Shown: positions 24,281-31,962, counted from the first letter of the stretch. The stretch: DNA of 33,209 bases from an uncultured Flavobacteriaceae bacterium (GCA_938020445.1 CALIIC010000089.1:1-33209), one strand, 5' to 3'. Numbers and translations are program-made. The notes: a model not told the origin generated them from the sequence alone.

Positions 24281-25180
24281 ATGAGTTATCAATTAGAATT
24301 GCGCCATTTTCGATATTTCCTGGCGGTGGCCGAGGAATTGCATTATAGAAAAGCGGCCGAGAAACTATTTATTTCCCAACCGGGTTTGAGTAGACAGATC
24401 AAGCAGATGGAGGAGCTATTGGGAGTACAGCTTTTTGAGCGCACCAAGAAGAGCGTCTTGTTGACTGCGGCGGGGAGTTATTTAAAAGGCGAAATGGAAT
24501 TTTTGTTCAACCACTTGGCATTGGTTCAGAAGCAACTAAAGCTCATCGGGGATGGGGCTTCGGGTGAAATACGCATTGGTTTTTTGGGTTCCGCCATACA
24601 AAATGTGGTGCCGCAGTTATTGCTGCAACTCAGTAAGAGCCATCCCGATGTGAAGACCAGTTTGGAAGAATTGAACAACAATGCCCAGGTAAATGCCGTA
24701 CTGAAAGATACTTTGGACATTGGTTTTGTGCGGTTGGAACGGGTGCCGAAAAATTTGCGAATTCGCCCGGTCTATGAAGATACTTTTTCGTTGGTTCTTC
24801 CCATATCCCATGAATTAAATGAGAACAATTTCAAGGGCGTTCAGGCGCTGGCCGACGAAGATTTTATTCTTTTTGCCCAAGACTACAGTCCGTTATACTT
24901 TTCAACTGTCATGAGCATTTGTGAGGATGCGGGTTTTACACCCAAAGTGTCACACAAATCGGTACATGCGCAGACCATCTTTAAACTGGTGGAAAACCAT
25001 TTGGGCATTGCGATTGTTCCTACGGCCTTGCAGTACGGTTTTCAAATGGATGTGAAGTTTATCGAGCTTAAGAAAATTCCCCAACGTGCCACCTTATCGG
25101 TAATTTGGAAAGAAGACAATCGAAACCCTGCGTTGGCTCCTTGCATGGATCTGCTTTTGGGAGAACAAACTAACGGGTAA
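24281..25180 (+). CDS. LysR family transcriptional regulator, probable hut regulator
   Basis: A 299-residue DNA-binding regulator. Residues about 5-65 are the LysR winged helix-turn-helix: LRHFRYFLAVAEELHYRKAA, EKLFISQPGLSRQIKQ, LEELLG-like linker and LFERTKKSV. Residues about 90-290 form a periplasmic-binding-protein-like effector domain, with GEIRIGFLGSAIQNVVPQLL and later HLGIAIVPTAL. It is divergent from hutH with nested dyads between, the usual LysR layout, so it probably activates the hut operon in response to urocanate or histidine. Most studied hut operons use HutC, HutP or CbrB/NtrC instead. A nitroreductase gene follows after 36 bases and may be co-transcribed. Confidence 0.9.
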   Translation: MSYQLELRHFRYFLAVAEELHYRKAAEKLFISQPGLSRQIKQMEELLGVQLFERTKKSVLLTAAGSYLKGEMEFLFNHLALVQKQLKLIGDGASGEIRIGFLGSAIQNVVPQLLLQLSKSHPDVKTSLEELNNNAQVNAVLKDTLDIGFVRLERVPKNLRIRPVYEDTFSLVLPISHELNENNFKGVQALADEDFILFAQDYSPLYFSTVMSICEDAGFTPKVSHKSVHAQTIFKLVENHLGIAIVPTALQYGFQMDVKFIELKKIPQRATLSVIWKEDNRNPALAPCMDLLLGEQTNG

Positions 25181-25216
25181 AATTGTAGTTTTGAATCGTA
25201 TTTAAATAAGTTTCGT

Positions 25217-25771
25217 ATGATTTTTAATCTAATAAAGAACCGACGCTCGGTTTTTCCGGCGCAATACAACGACAAGGCCATTGCTAAAAGTGATATTGAA
25301 AAGATTTTAGAAGCTGCCAATTGGGCTCCGACCCACAGAAAGACCGAACCTTGGCGTTTTAAGGTGTTGCAGGGGGATTCCCAAGAGCGACTTGGTCAGT
25401 TCTTATCAAATAAGTATCAGGAAGTTGAGGAGCGTCCAAAACAGATCAAGGTTCGAAAGTTGCTCGAAAACCCTGTGAAGGCAGGAGCGGTCATCGCGAT
25501 TTGCATGCAGCGTGATCCAAAGGAAAGCCTACCTGAATGGGAAGAGATAGCCGCAGTGTCGATGGCAGTTCAAAACATGTGGCTTTGCTGTACCCAAATG
25601 GGAATTGGGGCGTATTGGAGCTCTCCCGGACTAATTAAGTACATGGACGAGTTTTTTGAATTTAACAAGGGCGAGCGCTGTTTGGGCTTCTTTTATATGG
25701 GATACTACGATGGTGACCTTCCTGAAGTTCAAAGGGGCGGGATCGCACATAAGGTCGCTTGGCTCGATTAG
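25217..25771 (+). CDS. Nitroreductase family protein
   Basis: A 184-residue flavin-dependent oxidoreductase-fold protein. The N-terminal RRSVFPAQYNDKAI is the classic FMN-phosphate-binding RRS motif. It is followed by ILEAANWAPTHRKTEPWRF, which contacts the flavin, and later IGAYWSSPGLI and LGFFYMGYYDG. The short length resembles the YdjA/TdsD branch. The physiological substrate is unknown. It follows lysR by 36 bases on the same strand and converges on the DUF456 gene with a 9-base gap. Its link with histidine catabolism, if any, is only positional. Confidence 0.88.
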   Translation: MIFNLIKNRRSVFPAQYNDKAIAKSDIEKILEAANWAPTHRKTEPWRFKVLQGDSQERLGQFLSNKYQEVEERPKQIKVRKLLENPVKAGAVIAICMQRDPKESLPEWEEIAAVSMAVQNMWLCCTQMGIGAYWSSPGLIKYMDEFFEFNKGERCLGFFYMGYYDGDLPEVQRGGIAHKVAWLD

Positions 25772-25780
25772 TGAATTAGC

Positions 25781-26290
25781 CTAATTGAAATAGGGGAATA
25801 GGGCGGCCTTGTATTCCCAGGCGGTCGATAGAAAGAGTCCCATAAAGATAATGGCGACCACGAATTTCATAAAAGTACCGGTTAGGAAGCCTAAAAAAGA
25901 ACCAAAGGCCGCTTTCAAAGCTGTTTTGTTGTCCGCTTTGTTAGACAGTTCTCCAACCAAGGCCCCAACAAAAGGGCCTATAATGATTCCCCCCGGGATA
26001 GGGGCTATCAGGCCTACGATAAGCCCAATGGTGGTGCCAATGACACCAGCTCTTGTACCACCGAATTTCTTGGTGCCGATGGCGGGAATGATGTAATCGA
26101 GCGCGAAAACAATCAAGGCGACCCCCCCGGTAATTCCTAAAAACCACCAATCATCGGGCACTGACTTGGTCAGGTATAGCATTAAAAGCCCCAACCAACT
26201 CACCGGTGGCCCAGGGAGCACCGGTAAAAAGCTACCCACTAGGCCGAGTAGCATAAAGAGAAATCCAAAAAGAAATAAAGCAATATCCAT
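25781..26290 (-). CDS. DUF456 family membrane protein
   Basis: A 169-residue inner-membrane protein with about four or five hydrophobic segments and several glycine-rich turns. The N-terminus GLVGSFLPVLPGPPVSWLGL is the proline-rich DUF456 signature. The central TKKFGGTRAGVIGTTIG and the loop with IPGGIIIGPFVGALVGEL also fit. Function is unknown. It stands alone on the minus strand, convergent with the nitroreductase gene and divergent from the blaI operon across a 273-base spacer. Confidence 0.8.
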   Translation of the reverse strand: MDIALFLFGFLFMLLGLVGSFLPVLPGPPVSWLGLLMLYLTKSVPDDWWFLGITGGVALIVFALDYIIPAIGTKKFGGTRAGVIGTTIGLIVGLIAPIPGGIIIGPFVGALVGELSNKADNKTALKAAFGSFLGFLTGTFMKFVVAIIFMGLFLSTAWEYKAALFPYFN

Positions 26291-26449
26291 TTAAAAACAC
26301 ATTTCTGGTTTGACGAAGGTACTAATGATTTGTTACAGTTTTTGGGTTGCTATTGCTTGAAATTGGCATTGTAAACGGATAAAAACGTTCAGGAATCCTT
26401 CCGTATTTGCAAAAGTCAAAGACCATTCTTCAATTATTCAACTAGAAAA

Positions 26450-26509
26450 TTAGTTTAAACTAAAATTTTAGTTATATTTGCATCCTATCAACTAATTCTT
26501 TAGTTGATA
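26450..26509. promoter_or_regulatory. Triple ACTAA/TTAGT dyad, probable BlaI operator
   Basis: Three dyads share the half-site ACTAA: TTAGTTTAAACTAA (26450-26463), AACTAAAATTTTAGTT (26458-26473), and the 10-base arms TATCAACTAA (26486-26495) and TTAGTTGATA (26500-26509). They bracket the -7 box at 26473-26480 and cover the expected transcription start. A dimeric BlaI-type repressor bound there would shut off the operon that encodes it. The half-site resembles the TACTA of characterised BlaI operators. Confidence 0.65.
26473..26480 (+). promoter_or_regulatory. -7 box of the blaI operon
   Basis: TATATTTG is an exact TAnnTTTG match lying between the operator dyads. Its 3' end is 83 bases upstream of the blaI ATG. 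The -33 position falls inside the first dyads, where only TTAG-like sequence is present. Confidence 0.5.
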
Positions 26510-26563
26510 ATTATGCGAACGAGTTACAGATAAAGGTAGGTTAAAGGACATTAAAAATAAGAT

Positions 26564-26926
26564 ATGAAACAATTAACGAAAGCTGAGGAAGAAGTAATGC
26601 AGGTACTATGGCAACTAGAACATTGCAATGTAGCTGCCATCATTGAGGAACTTCCCGAACCGAAGCCGGCCTATAATACGGTATCTACCATTGTTCGAAT
26701 TTTAGAGAGCAAGGGTTTCGTGGGTCATGAAAAAGAAGGAAAGGGGCATGTGTACCACCCCTTGGTTCAGAAAGGCGATTACAGCAATCAATCGATCAAT
26801 AAGTTGGTCGATGGCTATTTTCAAGGGTCTTTTAAAAGCATGGTCTCTTTCTTTATGAAGAAGAACGACCTAAGCCTCTCCGAGTTGGAAGCGATCATGA
26901 AAGAAATCAAAAAAGACGACCAATGA
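26564..26926 (+). CDS. BlaI/MecI/CopY family repressor
   Basis: A 120-residue cytosolic winged-helix repressor. The N-terminus KQLTKAEEEVMQVLWQLEHC and the recognition region AYNTVSTIVRILESKGFV are hallmarks of the family. The C-terminal 40 residues form the dimerisation and cleavage-sensitive part. Its stop overlaps the M56 receptor start as ATGA. In the known BlaR1/BlaI system the zinc-protease receptor triggers repressor loss, which derepresses the operon. The dyads upstream fit autoregulation. No beta-lactamase is nearby, so the regulon is probably envelope-stress related rather than resistance. Confidence 0.92.
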   Translation: MKQLTKAEEEVMQVLWQLEHCNVAAIIEELPEPKPAYNTVSTIVRILESKGFVGHEKEGKGHVYHPLVQKGDYSNQSINKLVDGYFQGSFKSMVSFFMKKNDLSLSELEAIMKEIKKDDQ

Positions 26927-27701
26927 TGCAGTATGTTTTAGAGTGTATTAGCTTTCAGTTGGTATTCCTGATCATTTATGATCTCTGGTTGAAAAAGGAA
27001 ACCTTTTTTCAATGGAATCGGGCCTACCTAATCGGTACTTATTTATTGTCATTGATAGTGCCATGGATAAAGATCGAGGCGCTTAAGGTCACCGTACCGG
27101 AGGCGTACTATGCTTTTCCGTCATTTTTAATATCCTCGGATCAGCTTTCTTTGGAAACGGCCACCACCGGAAACCCTGTTTTTGAACTTTCTTGGCAAGA
27201 AGGGATGTATCTGGGAGGTGTTTTTTTAGCAACCCTGTTTTTTGGGTATAAGCTTCTTCAAATCTATCGACTTCGCAAACAGGGAGAAGTGCATTTCTTT
27301 CAAGATTTCACAAGGGTGGTCATCAAGAATAGCAATATGGCCTTTTCGTTCTTTAAGTCCATCTTTTTGGGAGATCAAGTATTGGAACAGGAGCATGAAA
27401 GTATCATTCAGCATGAACTGGTACATATTCGGCAACGTCATTCCTTGGATCTCATATTTTTTGAAGCAATGCGGATTATTGGTTGGTTCAATCCCTTAGT
27501 GTACGTCTACCAAAATAGAATTTCCGAACTACACGAGTTTATTGCAGATGCCAAGGTAGCCAAGACCCATAAAAAGGAACAGTACCAATTATTGTTATCA
27601 CAAGTGTTTAAAACACAGCATATCTCTTTTATCAATCAATTTTTTAAGTCATCATTAATTAAAAAACGAATCGTCATGTTAACAAAAGCAAAGTCAAAAA
27701 A
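26906..27701 (+). repeat. Tandem duplication, first copy (5' part)
   Basis: This segment aligns without gaps to 28596-29391, offset 1690. It starts within the last seven blaI codons and runs through the M56 domain. Identity is patchy: about five differences in 26951-27172, about fifty in 27241-27528, and one (27610) in 27520-27701, counted by eye. Confidence 0.85.
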
Positions 27702-28563
27702 GATTTGGCGATTGAAGTACTTATTGTTGCTGCCGCTTGTTTTGGGAATGTTATGTTTTTCTTCGTTGGAGGGAAAAGAGCAAAAAACTATCAAAGTTGA
27801 AAATATAGCAAATTTGACGGAAGAGGAGGAATCCAGAATCTTTGAAGTGCTTACAGAACTGTCAAAAACATCCGATGATTGGGAATTAGTCGTGAAAGAT
27901 CAAGATTCGGGACTAAAGTTTGTGAAATCTGCGGATGGATCCTATATCTCGGGTCCGAAAAGGCAAAAAGTGTTCGCAAGACTGGCCATGGATTCAAAAT
28001 TAGAAGGCTCTTTGGGTATGAAATCTAGCAAAACAGGTTTAACAAAAAATGGACTTTCCCTTTTTGAGAATTTATCATATATGGCGTTTAAATATAATAT
28101 GCATGTATCTGAACGGAAAAAACTCATTGATAAGGGAGATATTGAAAATCCTTTAATCGCACGGTTTGATAAAAAAATAGAAGAGTTAAACCAACAAATG
28201 TCTGGGGGATACCAAAGAGGTTTTTTCGATTTTAACTTGATTGAAGTCCCTCCCATTTTTCCCGGCTGCGAGAATGTCACAGATAAAAGAAGTTGTTTTA
28301 CAGAAAAGATTCGACTACATATTGAAGAAAATTTTCATTACCCAAAGGAAGCCAAGGAAAATGGAATTATAGGAGATGTAAAAGTCAAGTTTGCGGTCAC
28401 TATGTACGGAGATATTGATGTTTTAATGGCAATTGGTCCTGATAAACTTTTAGAAGAGGAAGCAGAACGAATCATCTATTTACTTCCAGAAATGAAACCA
28501 GGGACTTATGAAGGTGAAGATTACAACTTTTATTTTTCTACGACCATTTCGTTTGGGGTGTGA
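26923..28563 (+). CDS. BlaR1-like M56 peptidase receptor with C-terminal TonB_C-like domain (copy 1)
   Basis: A 546-residue inner-membrane signalling protease. Three hydrophobic segments lie before residue 115. The zinc motif HELVH is at 164-168 and ELHEFIAD at 202-209, forming the M56 site on the cytoplasmic side. A further membrane segment at about 264-281 leads to a periplasmic part. The last 100 residues (PPIFPGCEN, NFHYPKEAKENGIIGDVKVK) resemble TonB C-terminal domains, in place of the penicillin sensor of classical BlaR1. It probably senses an envelope condition and acts on the BlaI protein encoded just upstream. It overlaps blaI by four bases. ATG at 26926 is an alternative start. Confidence 0.88.
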   Translation: MMQYVLECISFQLVFLIIYDLWLKKETFFQWNRAYLIGTYLLSLIVPWIKIEALKVTVPEAYYAFPSFLISSDQLSLETATTGNPVFELSWQEGMYLGGVFLATLFFGYKLLQIYRLRKQGEVHFFQDFTRVVIKNSNMAFSFFKSIFLGDQVLEQEHESIIQHELVHIRQRHSLDLIFFEAMRIIGWFNPLVYVYQNRISELHEFIADAKVAKTHKKEQYQLLLSQVFKTQHISFINQFFKSSLIKKRIVMLTKAKSKKIWRLKYLLLLPLVLGMLCFSSLEGKEQKTIKVENIANLTEEEESRIFEVLTELSKTSDDWELVVKDQDSGLKFVKSADGSYISGPKRQKVFARLAMDSKLEGSLGMKSSKTGLTKNGLSLFENLSYMAFKYNMHVSERKKLIDKGDIENPLIARFDKKIEELNQQMSGGYQRGFFDFNLIEVPPIFPGCENVTDKRSCFTEKIRLHIEENFHYPKEAKENGIIGDVKVKFAVTMYGDIDVLMAIGPDKLLEEEAERIIYLLPEMKPGTYEGEDYNFYFSTTISFGV

Positions 28564-28595
28564 TTAGGGAATTCAGTTTGTAGGAGTTTTTTATA

Positions 28596-28616
28596 ATCAA
28601 AAAAGATGAGCAATGA
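28596..28616 (+). pseudogene. Residual blaI 3' end (7 codons) upstream of the second receptor
   Basis: The bases encode IKKDEQ and a stop, against IKKDDQ and a stop at the true blaI end (26906-26926), with the same ATGA overlap to the receptor start. This is a scar of the tandem duplication and shows that its left breakpoint lay inside blaI. Confidence 0.7.
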
Positions 28617-29391
28617 TACAGTATATTTTAGAATGCATCAGCTTTCAGTTGGTATTCCTGATCATTTATGATCTCTGGTTGAAAAAGGAAACTTTTTTTC
28701 AATGGAATCGGGCCTACCTAATCGGTACTTATTTATTGTCATTGATAGTGCCATGGATAAAGATCGAGGCGTTTAAGGTCACCGTGCCGGAAGCGTACTA
28801 TGCTTTTCCGTCATTTTTAACATCCTCGGATCAGCTTTCTTTGGAAACGGCCACCACCGGAAACGCTCTTTTTCAACTTACTTGGCAAGAGGGGCTATAT
28901 TTAGCGGGTGTTTTTTTAGCGGCCCTGTTTTTTAGCTATAAACTGCTTCAAATCTATCGACTTCGAAGCAAAGGGGAAGTGCATTTCTTTCAGGATTTTA
29001 CGAGGGTGGTGATAAAGAATAGCAATATGGCCTTCTCGTTCTTTAAGTCGATATTCTTGGGAGATCAAGTGCTTGCGCAAGAACATGAAAGTGTCATACA
29101 ACACGAACTGGTGCATATTCGGCAACGCCATTCGCTCGATCTCTTGTTTTTTGAAGCAATGCGAATCCTTGGTTGGTTCAACCCGTTGGTCTATGTGTAC
29201 CAAAGTCGCATTTCCGAACTACACGAGTTTATTGCAGATGCCAAGGTAGCCAAGACCCATAAAAAGGAACAGTACCAATTATTGTTATCACAAGTGTTTC
29301 AAACACAGCATATCTCTTTTATCAATCAATTTTTTAAGTCATCATTAATTAAAAAACGAATCGTCATGTTAACAAAAGCAAAGTCAAAAAA
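28596..29391 (+). repeat. Tandem duplication, second copy (5' part)
   Basis: Second copy of 26906-27701, without indels. Homology fades at 29392 where the fourth membrane segment begins. Beyond that only protein-level similarity remains in the TonB_C-like tail. Confidence 0.85.
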
Positions 29392-30226
29392 AGTATTCAG
29401 ATTAAAGTACCTATTATTGGTGCCCGTATTGGCGGCCATGTTGGTCTATTCTTCTTGTCAGCGAGAATCCGATTTGCTGACGACCGCAAATGTGATTGTG
29501 GTCGGGGATGTGGAAAATTTAACCCAAGAAGAGGAAAAGACAGTTTATAGTAAGTTACAAGTTCTTTCGGAGAGTGATCTGGACTGGGAATTGTTGGTCA
29601 AAGATGAAGCGGCAAGCATCAAGTTTATTCCCTCTGCCGATGGTTCAGGAATATCTGGGCCAGACGGAGCGCTAATCAAGGCGAAAATGGCCATAGACAA
29701 TTCAATGCCCAGTGCAGAAATTAAAGGAATGGTTTCTAAGAAGGTAGAGCTTCAATATATGGAGCTATTGAAACAAAGGGAACGTTTGCTGAAGGAGAAT
29801 GACGCCAACAGTCCGATAATTCTAAATATTGATAAGCAACTCGAGGCGTTGAGAAAACTGATTGCTGATAACAGTGGAAGTACAGTGCCCTTTGGAATAA
29901 TAGAGCAGGTGCCCATTTTCCCTGGCTGCGAAAATGCGGCCGATCAACGTGCTTGTTTTCAAGAAGCGATTCAAAAACATATTTCTAAAAACTTCAACTA
30001 CCCGCTTGAAGCCAAAGAAAAGGGTATTCAAGGCAGGGTCAGTGTCATGTTCGTTGTTCAAAAAGATGGTACTATCGGAAATATCAAAATGCGCGGTCCG
30101 GATCCATTGTTGGAAAAAGAGACAGCTCGTATTATTGGTCGCCTCCCAAAGATGCAGCCGGGAAAAAACAAGGGTGCGAACGTCAATGTACCGTTCTCCA
30201 TCCCCATCACATTTAAACTACAATAG
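28613..30226 (+). CDS. BlaR1-like M56 peptidase receptor with C-terminal TonB_C-like domain (copy 2)
   Basis: A 537-residue paralogue of the preceding receptor with the same architecture: three N-terminal membrane segments, HELVH at 164-168, ELHEFIAD at 202-209 and a membrane segment at about 264-280. The zinc site is intact, so both copies could be active. Unlike copy 1, the fourth membrane segment ends in LVYSSC (Cys282), a lipobox-like motif inside the protein. The periplasmic part (VPIFPGCEN, NFNYPLEAKEKGIQGRVSV) is closer to canonical TonB C-terminal domains. N-terminal halves are near-identical and C-terminal halves diverged, which suggests the same output coupled to different periplasmic inputs. 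It sits 49 bases after copy 1 and two bases before the TPR gene. Confidence 0.88.
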   Translation: MIQYILECISFQLVFLIIYDLWLKKETFFQWNRAYLIGTYLLSLIVPWIKIEAFKVTVPEAYYAFPSFLTSSDQLSLETATTGNALFQLTWQEGLYLAGVFLAALFFSYKLLQIYRLRSKGEVHFFQDFTRVVIKNSNMAFSFFKSIFLGDQVLAQEHESVIQHELVHIRQRHSLDLLFFEAMRILGWFNPLVYVYQSRISELHEFIADAKVAKTHKKEQYQLLLSQVFQTQHISFINQFFKSSLIKKRIVMLTKAKSKKVFRLKYLLLVPVLAAMLVYSSCQRESDLLTTANVIVVGDVENLTQEEEKTVYSKLQVLSESDLDWELLVKDEAASIKFIPSADGSGISGPDGALIKAKMAIDNSMPSAEIKGMVSKKVELQYMELLKQRERLLKENDANSPIILNIDKQLEALRKLIADNSGSTVPFGIIEQVPIFPGCENAADQRACFQEAIQKHISKNFNYPLEAKEKGIQGRVSVMFVVQKDGTIGNIKMRGPDPLLEKETARIIGRLPKMQPGKNKGANVNVPFSIPITFKLQ

Positions 30227-30228
30227 CT

Positions 30229-31383
30229 ATTAAAAAAACGTTGTTACAAATCGCATTGTTAAGCACGGTATGCTTGCAGGCGCAGTCCCTAAAGACAAAC
30301 AACCTTCGCATGATGGCCGACAGCCTCTATGCCTTGGGAAATTATACCGCGGCCATGAATACCTATGCCAAGGTAGGGACTCAGAAAGCACAATTACAAA
30401 TAGCGCGGGCCTACAATGCCATTGGCAATTATCAAAAGGCGATTGCGCAATATGAAAATGTAGTTGCCGCCGATCAAAATCTGCAAATAGCCCGATTTGA
30501 ACTGGCAAAGTTGTATTTGAAAACACGTGATTTCGATACGGGAAGAAAGCTATTTTCAGCACTTGCAAAGGAGGACGCTACCAACCCGGAGTATCAGTAT
30601 TATCAAGGGGAAACCTTTCGAGAACTGGGTCAGGAATCGAGCAGTTTGGTGAGTTATAAAAAGGCCATTGCAATCGATAGTACGCATTTGCGAAGCCTGT
30701 TTCGCTTGGGGAAATATTTTACGGTGCGGCAAGAGCGGGATCCTGCCCTGCTCTATGTTGACCAAGGCCTCCGTTTTTATGAGGGTGATGTGTCATTGAT
30801 CAATCTTAAGGCATTGATCTTGTATAACGATGCACAGTTTGAGAAGGCAATTCCCTGGTTCGAAAAGGTATTGGAGCTGCAAGGCCCCAAAGAGTACGTC
30901 TATACCAAATTAGCCTATTGCTATTACAAAAATTGGGAATTCGAAAAGGCGAAGTCCGCCTATAAAACCCTTCTTGAAATGGATAAGACCAATGCCGATG
31001 CCTACTTTGGTTTGGGAACGGTGTATCACAGAAACAAACAAATCGACAGTGCCGAAATAGCCTATAAAAAAGCAATGGAGGTGCAGGATCCAGTCTTGGT
31101 GCGAGAGTATCATGCTCTCGCGAACTTGGCAAGAAGTAAAAACGATTTAAAACTAGCGTTGGATTACTATCAAAAAGCCTTTGAAGAAGATACCAGCAGT
31201 CCTTATGGCTACTACCAAATCTGTACCGTAGCCGATCAATATTACAAAGACCCGAAGCTACGTCTTGAGTTATATGAAAACTATCTAAAGAAATTTGGAA
31301 AAGACAATTCCTATTATGCTCGAACGGTGGTGCGGCGCATTCGCGAACTAAAGGAGGAATTGCATTTCAAAGCATCGGAATAG
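30229..31383 (+). CDS. Secreted tetratricopeptide-repeat protein, probable ATT start
   Basis: A TPR protein of 380-384 residues with about eight degenerate 34-residue repeats from residue 25 on (for example AYNAIGNYQKAIAQYENVV, LAYCYYKNWEFEKAKSAYKT, DAYFGLGTVYHRNKQIDSAE). The N-terminus is a signal peptide. Starting at the TTG at 30241 gives a signal without positive charge. Starting at ATT (30229-30231) restores a Lys-Lys n-region before the LLQIALLSTVCLQAQ core, two bases after the previous stop. There is no ATG, GTG or TTG in frame further upstream before a stop that would do this. TPR proteins commonly follow blaI/M56 pairs in Bacteroidota, where a scaffold role in the periplasm is likely. 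Function is not known. Confidence 0.75.
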   Translation: MKKTLLQIALLSTVCLQAQSLKTNNLRMMADSLYALGNYTAAMNTYAKVGTQKAQLQIARAYNAIGNYQKAIAQYENVVAADQNLQIARFELAKLYLKTRDFDTGRKLFSALAKEDATNPEYQYYQGETFRELGQESSSLVSYKKAIAIDSTHLRSLFRLGKYFTVRQERDPALLYVDQGLRFYEGDVSLINLKALILYNDAQFEKAIPWFEKVLELQGPKEYVYTKLAYCYYKNWEFEKAKSAYKTLLEMDKTNADAYFGLGTVYHRNKQIDSAEIAYKKAMEVQDPVLVREYHALANLARSKNDLKLALDYYQKAFEEDTSSPYGYYQICTVADQYYKDPKLRLELYENYLKKFGKDNSYYARTVVRRIRELKEELHFKASE

Positions 31384-31466
31384 GGGTTTTAAATTAAACA
31401 AGAAGCACTAGTAGACTTCTCTAATGTCCTTAAAATATCGTACTTTTCGCCATGAATGCTTGCGCG

Positions 31467-31946
31467 ATGAAGTACGTTTTATACATCAGTTTATTTGTGT
31501 TGCTAAGTTCTTGCGAATTGTTTGTTTCCAAGGAGAAAAAGACACAGGAACTGGTTAATAAGGAAATGCTCGAAATCGATTGGAACGATATTGATAGCTA
31601 CCCCCTGTTTGAAAACTGCGATGAAACCTTGACCAAAATGGGGCAACGGGAATGTTTTGAGCGAGAAGTGCTTTCTCATTGTGCTAAAAGCTTGAAAGAT
31701 GTTGAATTTACGCTGCTTTCCGGATCAGATTCTATTATTCAGGTAGATTTTTTGGTGGATCAGGAAGGGCATATTTCAATTTTGGAGATACAAAAGGACA
31801 GTACTATCGATACCCAAATGCCAAATTTTGACCAACTGATCAAACAAAGCCTTCAAAAAATGCCACCCTTGGCGCCTGCTTTGAAAAGAGGTATTCCGGT
31901 AAAGGCAAAGTTTCGCATTCCCATCCTATTGAATACCGGAGGTTGA
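31467..31946 (+). CDS. Lipoprotein with TonB_C-like domain
   Basis: A 159-residue SPII lipoprotein. I start at the ATG at 31467 because KYVLYISLFVLLSSC then forms a compact signal with lipidated Cys16; an ATG at 31452 adds five residues. The mature part follows the pattern of the receptor tails: YPLFENCDE parallels IFPGCEN, a second Cys lies near ECFEREV, then IQVDFLVDQEGHISILEI, a run ending in MPPLAPALKRGIPVKAKF, and a final beta strand IPILL. It thus looks like a detached, membrane-anchored version of the same periplasmic domain. It follows the TPR gene by about 83 bases and may belong to the same signalling group. No enzymatic motif is seen. Confidence 0.65.
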   Translation: MKYVLYISLFVLLSSCELFVSKEKKTQELVNKEMLEIDWNDIDSYPLFENCDETLTKMGQRECFEREVLSHCAKSLKDVEFTLLSGSDSIIQVDFLVDQEGHISILEIQKDSTIDTQMPNFDQLIKQSLQKMPPLAPALKRGIPVKAKFRIPILLNTGG

Positions 31947-31948
31947 AT

Positions 31949-31962
31949 AGTAAACAGTGAAC
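31949..31962. repeat. AACAGT-type repeat upstream of ruvC
   Basis: AGTAAACAGTGAAC occurs here and again, exactly, at 32593-32606 after ruvC, where it forms the left end of the four-helix-bundle element. A 14-base exact match in such a small interval is unlikely by chance. It may be the remnant of an earlier insertion. Confidence 0.5.

Noticed and set aside
26923-30226. Beta-lactam resistance operon
   Set aside because: blaI and M56 genes are present, but the receptors carry TonB_C-like tails instead of penicillin-binding sensors and no beta-lactamase or PBP gene is nearby.
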